Notes under the pieces: generated by a model | Told to the model about the DNA's origin: nothing | Databases searched by the model: none | What the model saw: only the letters and a program-made list of their open reading frames with translations | In this document: one piece after another, positions 30,801-41,204 of the stretch | How positions within the stretch are numbered: the first letter of the stretch is position 1 | Layout: the number at the start of each line of letters is the position of its first letter | Made by a program: the position numbers and the translations under genes | Assembly: GCA_964035575.1 (NCBI GenBank) | Contig: OZ037836.1 | Coordinates: 930,001-994,000, forward strand | DNA from: Rhynchopus sp. YZ270_cl-10 | Lineage: Eukaryota > Euglenozoa > Diplonemea > Diplonemida > Diplonemidae | DNA: 64,000 nt | Reading direction: 5' to 3'

Positions 30801-31694
30801 AGCGAGCACCTTAGAAGGAAGATCGTACGTAAATTTTTGTGTGTACAATTGTACACCCGGTCTGCCGGTCTTTTTCGAGGGTGGGTAGGACCGGCCCTTA
30901 TAGCCGGTAATCCTTAAGAGCCGGTCTTTTTACGGACCCTAAAGACCGGCCAAAGACCGGCTATACACACTAATTACGTGTCTGGTCGTTGCCGGTCTAT
31001 TTACGGATCCCCCGGGGTCGGACGATTTTTTTTACGCACCTGTGGTATTCTGAAGAAAAATCGTGAGGGGGGCGGTTTTCAGTAGGTTCCTTAAGGTTTC
31101 CCTTACCACACCCATTTCCTTAAGGATTTCCCGGGTTTTCCTTCTAATGACCAAGATGTTTCACCTTGACGCAACTTCAAGAAAGTTTTCGATTTTTTTT
31201 TCTTTGGAACGAGGGTTCATAATATCATTCAAATAACGCCGGTTTCGTCTCGCGAAAATTTTTTGACTGTCACTAGTATTTTGTGTGGAACTCGGCCCGT
31301 TTTGCTAAGCAATTTGCCTTGTATTAGTACCTAAAGCCATGGTCTGGTTTTTATGTAACTTTAACTCCACTAAAGTTTTCGATTTTTTTTTTATTTTATT
31401 GGGCGGAGTCCAGGGCGCGCGCTAAATCCACACCCTCACACCCGGTTTTTTCGAGGTTTTTTCGCGGTACAAAAATTTTTTGATTACACGATTTCCTTAA
31501 GAAAATCAGAGAATCCCGTCTTGTACAGTAAGGGCACTTCAGATAGTTTTTGGACACACATGTGACCCCACCGTGGAGAGCAATCGGCTCGCGCAATCAA
31601 AAGAAAGCAGAGAAAAGGGGAAAGAAAAAAGAATAAAGTTGAGTACCGTGCGCCTGCGGCGCTACCTGTTCCCTACCCCCCCATGATGTACTTA
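30801..31694. other. Non-coding region with GCCGGTCTTT/AAAGACCGGC motifs
   Basis: From 30855 to 31015 several copies of GCCGGTCT and its complement (AGACCGGC) lie in both orientations and could fold. At 31560-31662 there is an inverse-orientation copy of the GCGCC-GCA-GGCGC hairpin repeat, starting TGTGACCCCACCGTGG. No gene is seen. Confidence 0.45.
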
Positions 31695-32115
31695 CAGTAG
31701 GACAAGTAATATTGGCGACCAAAAAAGTCGCCAATTGCAAGAAAACCCCCAAAATCCGCCAATATTTTTTGGTCGCCAAGTTATTTGGTGGGAAAGCGGT
31801 TCTTATTGGTACAAAAAGCACAAGTACAAAAAATGTGCCCCTTCAGTGCACCAGGTGCAGCGTATCTTTCAAGAAAGTCGAATATTAGCTCCGCGCCACG
31901 CACTCACGCAGCCACCCAAAAATACACATGGTGAGGCACAAAAACTTTACCAAAATTGCGAAAAAAACCACTTCCCAACCACTGTGACTACGAACCACTA
32001 CCCTACCAATTAATATTGGCGACCAAAAAAGTCGCCAATTACAAGAAAACCCCCAAAATCCGCCAATATTATTTGGTCGCCAAGTTATTTGGTCGCCAAG
32101 TTTCTTGTCCTACTG
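31695..32115. mobile_element. Tc1/mariner-like MITE (421 bp)
   Basis: Ends are CAGTAGGACAAG and CTTGTCCTACTG, a 12-bp terminal inverted repeat, flanked on both sides by TA (31693-31694 and 32116-32117). CAGT...ACTG ends with a TA duplication fit the Tc1/mariner group. The interior holds no transposase. A block of about 100 bp with the hairpin TTGGCGACCAAAAAAGTCG is present twice in direct order, at the left and right ends. Confidence 0.75.
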
Positions 32116-32185
32116 TATATTCCACCTGATTTTGACCATGTTTGCCGGTGTTTTCCGGTGTTGGCCGGTGAAGTCACGGTAATGG

Positions 32186-32380
32186 GTACTGTGTACTGTG
32201 TACTGTGTACTGTGTACTGTGTACTGTGTACTGTGTACTGTGTACTGTGTACTGTGTACTGTGTACTGTGTACTGTGTACTGTGTACTGTGTACTGTGTA
32301 CTGTGTACTGTGTACTGTGTACTGTGTACTGTGTACTGTGTACTGTGTACTGTGTACTGTGTACTGTGTACTGTGTACTG
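32186..32380. repeat. (TGTGTAC)n minisatellite, about 27 copies
   Basis: Perfect 7-bp array. Long frames reading CVLCTVY repeats through it are an artefact of a repeat whose length is not a multiple of three. Confidence 0.97.
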
Positions 32381-33199
32381 GCTGTCTGAAAGACCTGAAA
32401 ATGACCCTTGTTTACGAGTATGGGTTCATATTTTGTGAAAATTTAAGTCACCAAAATTTTGTCCATTTTTCCGTATATCCCCCACCACAGCCCGGGATTT
32501 TCTCGGAAATGTAACATGACCCTGATTTTTCTGCCCCCCTTCACATACTTCCTGTAGGTACATTTTTTTGGACCCGATATCCATTTTTTCGGGAAATTTC
32601 CGAAAAGTTAGCGCGCGCCCTGGCGGAGTCCGGAAATGCATACAAGCTAATTTTTTTGGGCGTTTGTTGACACTTTATTTCTTGAGTCACCGATAAGAAA
32701 ACGAGAAAAAACTGACACGGCCATTTCAGAAAAAATATTTTTTTTATTTTTTTGAGATTTTTATTTCTTTTGAAAGCGCGGTTTCGAAACGTTCAATTCC
32801 GGTGTCGGACGATAAAAAATATGCATCTCACATTTCTGAGTGAAAAATATGAAAAAGTATACGGCTAGCGAGATTTTGGATGAAATCCATTGTGCCGCTT
32901 TATCCGAGCACAAGAGGCAACCATGTCTTTGCCTGAAGTACAGAAATGAGATGAGTGCACAATAAAGGAGGAGGGTGGTAAATTTGTTTCAATAACTTTC
33001 AAATCAAAGAAGAGAAAGCTCAAGGACGTCAATAGATGCATTCAAACGTCAGTGTTTTTGTTACAAAAATGTGAAAAGAAAAGAGAAACAATCTCAACGT
33101 ACACACTCTGCTGATTCTAACAACGGGGGTAGAAAAATCGTGCATGGAAAACATGCGGGATTTCCTAAGATATGTCACAAGTGTCATGTCCCGGGTGCC
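32381..33199. other. 3' flank of family-2 cassette 1 and repeat debris
   Basis: 32430-32640 contains two partial copies of the GACCCCACC/CGGAGTCCGGAAATGCA dispersed repeat. From about 32880 the 3' flank of the LRR cassette begins, with CTGAAGTACAGAAA (32933-32946) and AATAAAGGAGGAGGGTGG, shared by all cassettes. Confidence 0.55.
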
Positions 33200-34744
33200 T
33201 CACATGCACACACATTTGCACTTGGTATCGTCCACGAGGCTACCTCCATATATAATATTATAGTCATGCACATATTCTGAAACAACACTGCTCGATCCGG
33301 TGACGTTGATGCTGCTTGTGGGTATTTTGCATCCTACCAGGAAGCCTCTCCCAATGTCCTTCGCCTTCGTCAACCCAGATAAGTCAAGTGTTTTCAATGC
33401 GGTGCAGTAGAAGAGAAAGTTGTCCTCTATGTGCGTCACATTGTTCCACGTAGAAATATCCAGTGTGGTCAATGCAGTGCAGTTGGAGAGAAAGTACTCA
33501 TCAACCCTCGTCACATTGCTCCACCCAGAAATATCCAGTGTGGTCAATGAGGTGCACTTGGAGAGAAAGTGCTGCTCAACCCGCGTCACATTGCTCCACC
33601 CAGACAAGTCAAGGCTTTGCAATGCACTGCAGTCGGAGAGGAAGGACTTTCCCATCTGCATCACATTGTTCCACGTAGAAATATCAAGTGTGGTCAATGA
33701 GGTGCAGTTGTACACAAAGCAGCACCCTATTTGCGTCACATTGTTCCACCCAGATAAGTCAAGGCTTTGCAATGCGGTGCACTTGTAGAGAAAGTACTCA
33801 TCAACCCGTGCCACATTGCTCCACCCAGACAAGTCGAGAGTTTGTAATTCCCTGCAGTTAGAGAGAAACGAGTGCTCAATGTGTGCCACATTGCTCCACC
33901 CAGACAAGTCGAGAGTTTGAAATTCCCTGCAGTTAGAGAGAAACGAGTGCTCAATGTGTGCCACCTTGTTCCACCCAGAGAAGTCAAGCGTTCGCAGGGC
34001 GGTGCAGTCGGAGAGAAAGCAGGACTCAATGTGCGTCACATTGTTCCACGTAGAAATATCCAGTGTGGTTAATGAGGTGCAGGCGAAGAGAAAGGACTCA
34101 TCAACCCGTGCCACATTGCTCCACCCAGACAAGTCGAGAGTTTGTAATTCACTGCAGTTAGAGAGAAACGAGTGCTCAATGTGTGCCACATTGCTCCACC
34201 CAGACAAGTCAAGCGTTCGCAAGGCGGTGCAGTCGGAGAGAAAGCAGGACTCAATGTGCGTCACATTGTTCCACCCAGATAAATCAGCTGTGTGCAATGA
34301 GCGGCAGAATTTGAGAAAGGAGCAACCTACTGCAGTCACACCTGGCACACCACTGAGATCAAGTTCTGAGAACGTGGCACCTTGCAATAAGTAACGGGGG
34401 ATCTCAGTAACAACCTCCGCCTGCAGAAACAAATAAATCAGCTTGGGATCTGCAAGAATTCTGAACCTCTCTGACGTCAGCCTTGTCTCACCCAAGTCAC
34501 GAAGAGCTGCAATGGCGTCGTCCTTCTGCGATTTCGTCTTCGTCAGCACAACTGTGTCCCCAGCACTCAGCTGCGTCGTGTCGTCTCCTTCGGCCAGCAG
34601 CTTCCCTCCAAAGCTCATGTCAAAGCCGTCTTCGCGCAACTCTGCTGCAGACGCCACCTTCCGCCGTATGTCCGCAGTTGTATCATCCACACCCACCTCG
34701 ACTGTGTACTTCTCTCCGTCAAAGCTCTTCACACATATTTCCAT
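33200..34744 (-). CDS. Ubiquitin-like/LRR protein, family 2 (copy 1, 514 aa)
   Basis: Starts MEICVKSFDGEKYTVEVGVD, closely following ubiquitin (MQIFVKTLTGK...), with FGGKLLAEGDDTTQLSAGDT and a final VVLTKT strand by residue 72. A linker with TSERFRILADPKLIYLFLQA follows, then about 14-15 LRRs of 25 residues (LDLSGWSNVTRVDEYFLSNC type, BspA/TpLRR-like) and a cap (NVTGSSSVVSEYV). The protein ends DDTKCKCVCM. CVCM fits a CaaX prenylation box and the preceding cysteines could be acylated, so membrane attachment is predicted, unlike family 1. No signal peptide. Probably a cytoplasmic scaffold or ligand-binding protein; partner unknown. Confidence 0.87.
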   Translation of the reverse strand: MEICVKSFDGEKYTVEVGVDDTTADIRRKVASAAELREDGFDMSFGGKLLAEGDDTTQLSAGDTVVLTKTKSQKDDAIAALRDLGETRLTSERFRILADPKLIYLFLQAEVVTEIPRYLLQGATFSELDLSGVPGVTAVGCSFLKFCRSLHTADLSGWNNVTHIESCFLSDCTALRTLDLSGWSNVAHIEHSFLSNCSELQTLDLSGWSNVARVDESFLFACTSLTTLDISTWNNVTHIESCFLSDCTALRTLDFSGWNKVAHIEHSFLSNCREFQTLDLSGWSNVAHIEHSFLSNCRELQTLDLSGWSNVARVDEYFLYKCTALQSLDLSGWNNVTQIGCCFVYNCTSLTTLDISTWNNVMQMGKSFLSDCSALQSLDLSGWSNVTRVEQHFLSKCTSLTTLDISGWSNVTRVDEYFLSNCTALTTLDISTWNNVTHIEDNFLFYCTALKTLDLSGLTKAKDIGRGFLVGCKIPTSSINVTGSSSVVSEYVHDYNIIYGGSLVDDTKCKCVCM

Positions 34745-34772
34745 GGTTTTGTGTCTCTCTGTTTTGCTTCAG
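34745..34772 (-). promoter_or_regulatory. Conserved 5' leader of family-2 genes
   Basis: CTGAAGCAAAACAGAGAGAC followed by ACAAAACC and ATGG is the same in this copy and at 40461, 51084 and 57367; at 53212 it is slightly altered. At 57390 the sequence diverges exactly upstream of CTGAAG, so the leader may start there. This could mark a trans-splice acceptor (the AG) or just a duplication boundary. Confidence 0.45.
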
Positions 34773-35342
34773 GTGTTTTCAATTGGGGGGAAGAGTACGC
34801 AAGAGACAACAAACAGTTAGGGAGAGGTCTTTTGCTAATAAAAATGATCATCCAGATGTGGTGAAACGCCATAAACTCCACAACCCCTACAAAGATACTC
34901 CGCAAGCCATGCATAGTGGGGCAAGACAAAGCAACCAAAAGAGGAAGAGGACAACTTGCAAGTGTGCAGAAGAGTGTTTGGAAGCTAAGGGTACAAAGGC
35001 ACTGCGTGAATTGCACCCACGTAGGGGCGAACAACCTTCGTGACCACACAAGACCCACAGTGAGAGGTCTTGAAACAAGTTACAATGGGGAGAGAGGTCT
35101 TTTGTTTTGTTTTGTTTTGTTTTGTTTTGTTTTGTTTTGTTTTGTTTTGTTTTGTTTTGTTTTGTTTTGTTTTGTTTTGTTTTGTTTTGTTTTGTTTTTG
35201 AAAAAGCTTCGTTGTATTAGTGTGGACACCCGAGGAGTGTGCTCCACTGTGTTCTCCTTTTCAACGTGGCCACCATCGTTTTCGTTGGCTTCACATCAGT
35301 TTTGCATTTTCATGACTTTTCAGTTTCTCTATCCTCTGCGAT
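34773..35342. other. Divergent spacer between family-2 gene and 78-aa ORF
   Basis: The block GATCATCCAGATGTGGTGAAACG...CACACAAGACCCACAGTGAG is repeated upstream of every family-2 gene. A 61-codon plus-strand frame in it (VKRHKLHNPYKDTPQAM...) is kept in the copies but has no recognised family. The (TTTTG)19 array at 35101-35196 is the longest of its kind. Confidence 0.45.
35101..35196. repeat. (TTTTG)n microsatellite, about 19 copies
   Basis: The sister positions hold about 4 (40797), 4 (51438, with a TTTTA variant) and 3 (53565) units, so this locus is hypervariable among otherwise very similar cassettes. Confidence 0.97.
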
Positions 35343-35579
35343 ATGACGCGCAAACACGCCGTTTTCAATTTGATTCGCAGACCGATACTGACTCACGAAG
35401 TTGCTGTGTCAAAAAACACTTTCCTCTGCGAGGCGGGATACCACAGCGACAACGTCTATCACTCATGCGCCTATGAGTCGCTCAATGGCGTCATGGCTTT
35501 TATCATGACTGCAGGGGTCCAACCCTGCACATTGCTCTCACAACACAAAATACAAATATGCACACAAATGAAGAGATGA
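35343..35579 (+). CDS. Conserved 78-aa ORF with one ankyrin-like repeat (copy 2)
   Basis: Identical product to 10085-10321 (MTRKHAVFNL...CTQMKR). Lies head to head with the family-2 LRR gene at 33200-34744. No start-proximal signal peptide. Could be a terminal exon, because the upstream TTTCTCTATCCTCTGCG is pyrimidine-rich, but no AG suits well. Confidence 0.4.
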   Translation: MTRKHAVFNLIRRPILTHEVAVSKNTFLCEAGYHSDNVYHSCAYESLNGVMAFIMTAGVQPCTLLSQHKIQICTQMKR

Positions 35580-35901
35580 AAGATACCTTACAATAAGACA
35601 ACAAACACCGGTGGGGTAAAAACTAAGAAGGGGTTTAATCCCACCGATATTTGTCTTACTGTATTTCATTTGACGTGCACAGGAAAACAATACCATTTTT
35701 TTTACCCCAAACCACCCGAGGGAGAGCTGCAAAAGTCAGGCCTAATGCTAACTTTGGGGGAGGGGGAAAAAAGTGAACCAGCGAAAAAAAAAAAAAAAAG
35801 AGCGAAAAAAAAAATTTTCCCTCCGGGAAGGGGTCCAGGGTTTTCGCTTATTTTCATGAAAATTTTTTTCTCCCCAAAACCGTGAAGATATTTCCAAAAA
35901 G
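35580..35901. other. Spacer preceding the hAT-like insertion
   Basis: Contains ACCGGTGGGGTAAAAACTAA and CCACCCGAGGGAGAGCTGC, shared with 10330-10500 and 41220-41360, then the TTTTCCCTCCGGGAAGGGG block joined to the repeat that continues after the insertion at 37582. Confidence 0.45.
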
Positions 35902-37581
35902 CAGGGCTATCGGTAAGAAGGGGTTTTGGGGGGCATCATATATCATATTTCATATTTCAAAATCATATTTCAAAAAAAAAAAAAAAACACGAGTTTACGG
36001 GCAAAAACCCATTCCGAGCTTTCGGCCCCGCACGTTGGCGGGGCATCTCCCCTCATATGTGGATATGTCCGGAAAATTTTCAGGAAAGTGCCGGGCAAAA
36101 ACACATCAAAATGGGTCCGGACATATCCACGGGGGGGATAGGTACTTAAAAAATGGAATTGAAAGCCGTGTTCAAAATCTTTCAATTGCGGCCAGGTACG
36201 ATCAAACATTTGCATCTGGGGTCCCTTTACCGGTTGGAAAGTCCCAAAAACCAAAACTCAAAAGTGGGTCCAGGGATTACGCAGCTCCCCCAAAAATAAA
36301 AAAAAGTACGTATGGATTTTCAACACGTACAATTCTAAGCAAAAACAATTCGCGCTTCGCGCGCACTCTCCCTGGCAAAGTTAGTTGAGAAGGGCTGTGA
36401 AAGTTCGAAGAACTGGAGAAATCATCAGTCATGGCACTGGCGAAGCCACGGTACGCAACATTTCTAAAAATTGCGATTAAAATTGCCTACTATGTCACGG
36501 GAAGGGTGTACTGCAATCTAGCGCCGCAGGCGCACGGTACGCTACTTTTTTTCTTTCGCCATGCTGCACGCTCCTTTTCCGGAAAAATAGAAAATTGTCT
36601 CCTACAAATAGGATCTGTAGGGGGTAGGTGAGAGGTGGGGGCGGAGCCCCACCCCTCACCTACCCCACCCCAGCCCCAATCCAAAACCCAAATTACCTAA
36701 GTATGGACACGTATGGATTCCACCTTTTCAAAAACAATTCACGTATGGATTTCCATACGTTCCACACGTGGAGCGTAATCTCTGAGTGGGTCCAAAAAAC
36801 GGCTTGGGGTCTAAGGGGTTAACAAAAATTTAAAGTTTAAGGTGTACCTCTGCGAGCGTAGCGAGCGGAAAATTTTTAAGGTGTACTTCCGCGAGCGAAG
36901 CGAGCGGGAAAAAAATTGAAGGTGTACCTCCGCGAGCGCAGCGAGCGGGAAAATATTTTAAGGTGTACCTCCGCGAGCGAAGCGAGCGGGGAAAAAATTG
37001 AAGGTGTACCTCCGCGAGCGTAGCGAGCGGAAAATTTTTTGAAGGTGTACCGCCGCGAGCGCAGCGAGCGGGAAAATATTTTAAGGTGTACTTCCGCGAG
37101 CGAAGCGAGCGGGGAAAAAATTGAAGGTGTACCTCCGCGAGCGTAGCGAGCGGAAAAAATTTTGAAGGTGTACATTAAACTTTAAACAAGGGGGTACGCC
37201 CACTTTTGTCGTCATCCTAAAATACCCGAAATTGAGCAATTGCATTTCCGGATCGATTGCGGAAAGTGGTAGGGTAAATGAACAACACCAAATACCTACG
37301 CCCCCCCGTGCATATGTCCGTGTTGGTCGAGGCTCGGACATATACACATACTCAGTTCAGGTAGTATACTACAGTGTACAGCGGCAAAAACCCATTCCGA
37401 GCTTTCGGCTCCGCACGTTGGCGGGGCATCTCCGTTCATATGTGGCCTGGTAAACCCATTCCGAGCTTTCGGCTCCGCACGTTGGCGGGGCATCTCTGAT
37501 CATATTTGGCCTGGTAAAAAAAAAAAAAAAAAAAAATTTAAAAAAGGCGATCATATTTCATATCTCTTACCGATAGCCCTG
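35902..37581. mobile_element. hAT-like non-autonomous element (1,680 bp)
   Basis: Terminal inverted repeat CAGGGCTATCGGTAAGA at the left and its exact complement at the right. TCCAAAAAG flanks both ends (35893-35901 and 37582-37590) and occurs once at the unoccupied sister site 28386-28394. CAGGG ends with an 8-9 bp duplication fit hAT. No transposase frame is inside; it carries a paired-hairpin repeat (36439-36542), a 40-bp tandem array and three copies of CGGCTCCGCACGTTGGCGGG-type sequence. Confidence 0.85.
36838..37182. repeat. About 41-bp tandem array with GCGAGCGnAGCGAGCG
   Basis: Eight units, each AAGGTGTACCTCC + GCGAGCG(A/T/C)AGCGAGCGG + an A/T stretch. Each unit can fold as CGCTCGC...GCGAGCG. 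Neighbouring units alternate between two spacer types. It is inside the hAT-like element and non-coding. Confidence 0.92.
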
Positions 37582-38840
37582 TCCAAAAAGGGTTCAAAAA
37601 AAAAATTTGCGCTCCGCGCGAAAAGGTCCGTTCATTTCGCGTAAATACGTGATGACGTGGGATGGTAACGTGCATCAAGAACCAAACCAGCCCTTTTCTC
37701 ACGTTTTTCCACGTCAAGCCGTCGCACTAGGTTCTCTCTTGTGAACGCAACCTTCCCTCAGTACAAGAAGAAACGGCGGATGACATCAAAACTTTCTGGC
37801 GAAGCCACGGTACGCACAACATTTCAAAAATTGTGACCTAAAACCGAACATTTTTACAGCCAAACTATGGTAGAGGTCTGTGGGCTGCCAGTTTTTGAGC
37901 TGCGCCGCAGGCGCACGGTACGCTACTTTTTTAATTTTTGCCGGCAAGGGGGGTGCATCATTGAGTCCCTGAAACAGGTCTCCATCGTCACCTCCTGAAG
38001 ATGCGGGCGCAGGCGCCCACATCTCCAGGACCAAGGTACCCACGGCATACCACAGGCAGAGAACCCCCCGTCCCAAAAAACCCCCATTTTTAAGGGTGAC
38101 CCAGCGGATAAAAATAAAGAAAAGTTTATAAGATGAACCTAAGCCTCACGTGCTTAGTCACCTTTTCATATTCGTTATCGCACAGCATCAGCTGCGCTGG
38201 CTTCTACAAGTTTGTTGTCAGGGATGATGTCATTTCCCCAGCCGGAGTTCGTAATTTTGGCACGTACGATGACGTGTTCAAGCATGTGCATAGTGTAGCG
38301 CGGGTACGTAAAAACTGGGCGACGGTCGTAGCCAATAAGTCCGGGTGCGCCAATGGACCGGAGGCCCCGTGAGGAGGAGATAGCAGATGCTACAAATAAA
38401 AAATAATAAATAAAAGTGAACCAGCGAACCAGCGGATAGCATTAGGCCTGTGCAAAAGCCCGGAAAAAGGCAAAAAAAAAATAAAAATCCCCACCCAAAA
38501 AAGAAAGAAAAAAACGTAAACATAAATCCATTGTGCCGCTTTATCCGAGCACAAGAGGCAACCATGTCTTTGCCTGAAGTACAGAAATGAGGTGAGTGCA
38601 CAATAAAGGAGGAGGGTGGTAAATTTGTTTCAATAACTTTCAAATCAAAGAAAAGAAAGCTCAAGGACATCAATAGATGCATTCAAACGCTAGTGTTTTT
38701 GTTGCAAAAATGTGAAAAGAAAAGAGAAACAATCTCAACGTACACACTCTGCTGATTCTAACAACGGGGGTAGAAAAATCGTGCATGGAAAACATGCGGG
38801 ATTTCCTAAGATATGTCACAAGTGTCATGTCCCGGGTGCC
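37582..38840. other. Repeat block and 3' flank of family-2 cassette 2
   Basis: 37582-38100 is the duplicate of 28386-28912. At 38120-38160 a CTAAGCCTCACGTGCTTAG stem-loop appears. From 38400 GTGAACCAGCGAACCAGCGG matches 28938. From 38520 the cassette flank with CTGAAGTACAGAAA (38574-38587) starts. No gene is seen. Confidence 0.5.
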
Positions 38841-40460
38841 TCACATGCACACACATTTGCACTTGGTATCGTCCACGAGGCTACCTCCATATATAATATT
38901 ATAGTCATGCACATATTCTGAAACAACACTGCTCGATCCGGTGACGTTGATGCTGCTTGTGGGTATTTTGCATCCTACCAGGAAGCCTCTCCCAATGTCC
39001 TTCGCCTTCGTCAACCCAGATAAGTCAAGTGTTTTCAATGCGGTGCAGTAGAAGAGAAAGTTGTCCTCTATGTGCGTCACATTGTTCCACGTAGAAATAT
39101 CCAGTGTGGTCAATGCAGTGCAGTTGGAGAGAAAGTACTCATCAACCCGCGTCAAATTGCTCCACCCAGAAATATCAAGTGTGGTCAATGAGGTGCAGTT
39201 GGAGAGAAAGTGCTGCTCAACCCGCGTCACATTGATCCACCCAGACAAGTCAAGGCTTTGCAATGCACTGCAGTCGGAGAGGAAGGACTTTCCCATCTGC
39301 GTCACATTGTTCCACGTAGAAATATCAAGTGTGGTCAATGAGGTGCAGTTGTACAGAAAGCAGTACCCTATTTGCGTCACATTGTTCCACCCAGACAAGT
39401 CAAGGCTTTGCAATGCGAGGCATTTGGAGAGGAAACCGTTCCCAACCTGCCTCACATTGCTCCACCCAGAAATATCCAGTGTGGTTAATGAGGTGCACTT
39501 GGAGAGAAAGTACTCATCAACCCGCGTCACATTGCTCCACCCAGACAAGTCGAGAGTTTGTAATTCCCTGCAGTTAGAGAGAAACGAGTGCTCAATGTGT
39601 GCCACCTTGTTCCACCCAGACAAGTCAAGCGTTCGCAAGGCGGTGCAGTCGGAGAGAAAGCAGGACTCAATATGTGTCACATTGTTCCACCCAGAAATAT
39701 CCAGTGTGGTTAATGAGGTGCAGTAGGAGAGAAAGCGCTCATCAACCCGCGTCACACTGTTCCACCCAGAGAAGTCGAGGGTTCGTAATGCGGTGCAGGA
39801 GGAGAGAAAGCTGTTCCCTATGTGCGTCACATTGTTCCACCCAGAAATATCCAGTGTGGTCAATGAAGTGCAGGAGGAGAGAAAGTTGTTGTCAACCCGC
39901 GTCACATTGATCCACCCAGACAAGTCAAGGCTTTGCAAGGCGCTCATCTGGGTGAGGAAGAAGGCCTCAATATGCATGACATTGCTCCACCCAGATAAAT
40001 CAGCTATGCGCAGTGCGTTGCAGGATTTGAGAATAAAGCTACCTACTGCAGTCACACCTGGCACACCACTGAGATCAAGTTCTGAAAACGTGGCACCTTC
40101 CAAGAAGTAATGGGGGATCTCAGTAACAACCTCTGCCTGCAGAAACAAATGAATCAGCTTGGGATCTGCAAGACCCTCGAACCTCTCTGACGTCAGCCTT
40201 GTCTCACCCAAGTCGCGAAGAGCTGCAATGGCGTCGTCCTTCTGCGACTTCGTCTTCGTCAGCACAACTGTGTCCCCAGCACTCAGCTGCGTCGTGTCGT
40301 CTCCTTCGGGCAGCACCTTCGCACCGAAGCTCAAGCCAAAGCCGTCTTCGCGCAACTCTGCTGCAGACGCCACCTTCCGCCGTATGTCCGCAGTTGTATC
40401 ATCCACACCCACCTCGACTGTGTACTTCTCTCCGTCAAAGCTCTTCACACATATTTCCAT
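38841..40460 (-). CDS. Ubiquitin-like/LRR protein, family 2 (copy 2, 539 aa)
   Basis: The longest copy. The ubiquitin-like domain (1-72) has a local change, FGLSFGAKVLPEGDD, against FDMSFGGKLLAEGDD in copy 1. The linker has TSERFEGLADPKLIHLFLQA, then about 15-16 LRRs of 25 residues, cap and the tail KCKCVCM (possible prenylation box). It is exactly one 25-residue repeat longer than copy 1. Repeats alternate between LDLSGW and LDISGW/LDISTW forms, suggesting expansion in two-repeat blocks. Flanks are nearly identical to those of copy 1. Confidence 0.87.
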   Translation of the reverse strand: MEICVKSFDGEKYTVEVGVDDTTADIRRKVASAAELREDGFGLSFGAKVLPEGDDTTQLSAGDTVVLTKTKSQKDDAIAALRDLGETRLTSERFEGLADPKLIHLFLQAEVVTEIPHYFLEGATFSELDLSGVPGVTAVGSFILKSCNALRIADLSGWSNVMHIEAFFLTQMSALQSLDLSGWINVTRVDNNFLSSCTSLTTLDISGWNNVTHIGNSFLSSCTALRTLDFSGWNSVTRVDERFLSYCTSLTTLDISGWNNVTHIESCFLSDCTALRTLDLSGWNKVAHIEHSFLSNCRELQTLDLSGWSNVTRVDEYFLSKCTSLTTLDISGWSNVRQVGNGFLSKCLALQSLDLSGWNNVTQIGYCFLYNCTSLTTLDISTWNNVTQMGKSFLSDCSALQSLDLSGWINVTRVEQHFLSNCTSLTTLDISGWSNLTRVDEYFLSNCTALTTLDISTWNNVTHIEDNFLFYCTALKTLDLSGLTKAKDIGRGFLVGCKIPTSSINVTGSSSVVSEYVHDYNIIYGGSLVDDTKCKCVCM

Positions 40461-40967
40461 GGTTTTGTGTCTCTCTGTTTTGCTTCAGGTGTTTTCAATT
40501 GGGGGTAAGAGTACGCAAGAGACAACAAACAGTTAGGGAGAGGTCTTTTGCTAATAAAAATGATCATCCAGATGTGGTGAAACGCCATAAACTCCACAAC
40601 CCCTACAAAGATACTCCGCAAGCCATGCATAGTGGGGCAAGACAAAGCAACCAAAAGAGGAAGAGGACAACTTGCAAGTGTGCAGAAGAGTGTTTGGAAG
40701 CTAAGGGTACAAAGGCACTGCGTGAATCGCACTCGTGACCACACAAGACCCACAGTGAGAGGTCTTGAAACAAGTTACAAAGGGGAGAGAGGTCTTTTGT
40801 TTTGTTTTGTTTTGTTCTGTTTTTGAAAAAGCTTCGTTGTATTAGTGTGGACACCCGAGGAGTGTGCTCCACTGTGTTCTCCTTTTCAACGTGGCCACCA
40901 TCGTTTTCGTTGGCTTCACATCAGTTTTGCATTTTCATGACTTTTCAGTTTCTCTATCCTCTGCGAT

Positions 40968-41204
40968 ATGACGCGCAAACACGCCGTTTTCAATTTGATT
41001 CGCAGACCGATACTGACTCACGAAGTTGCTGTGTCAAAAAACACTTTCCTCTGCGAGGCGGGATACCACAGCGACAACGTCTATCACTCATGCGCCTATG
41101 AGTCGCTCAATGGCGTCATGGCTTTTATCATGACTGCAGGGGTACAACCCTGCACATTGCTCTCACAACACAAAATACAAATATGCACACAAATGAAGAG
41201 ATGA
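40968..41204 (+). CDS. Conserved 78-aa ORF with one ankyrin-like repeat (copy 3)
   Basis: Same product as at 10085 and 35343, upstream of and opposite to family-2 copy 2. Only 4-5 TTTTG units precede it. Confidence 0.4.
   Translation: MTRKHAVFNLIRRPILTHEVAVSKNTFLCEAGYHSDNVYHSCAYESLNGVMAFIMTAGVQPCTLLSQHKIQICTQMKR

Noticed and set aside
32089-32514. Cys/Val/Leu/Tyr repeat protein (CVLCTVY)
   Set aside because: Produced by a 7-bp minisatellite that is open in several frames.
33420-34394. Plus-strand repeat proteins opposite the LRR genes (CVTLFHVEISSVVN type)
   Set aside because: Antisense of the 75-bp LRR units; keeps the period but has no recognised fold and no start context.
36838-37182. 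CRISPR array
   Set aside because: Spacers between the repeats are not unique, alternate between two A/T-rich forms, and the context is eukaryotic; it is a tandem array.
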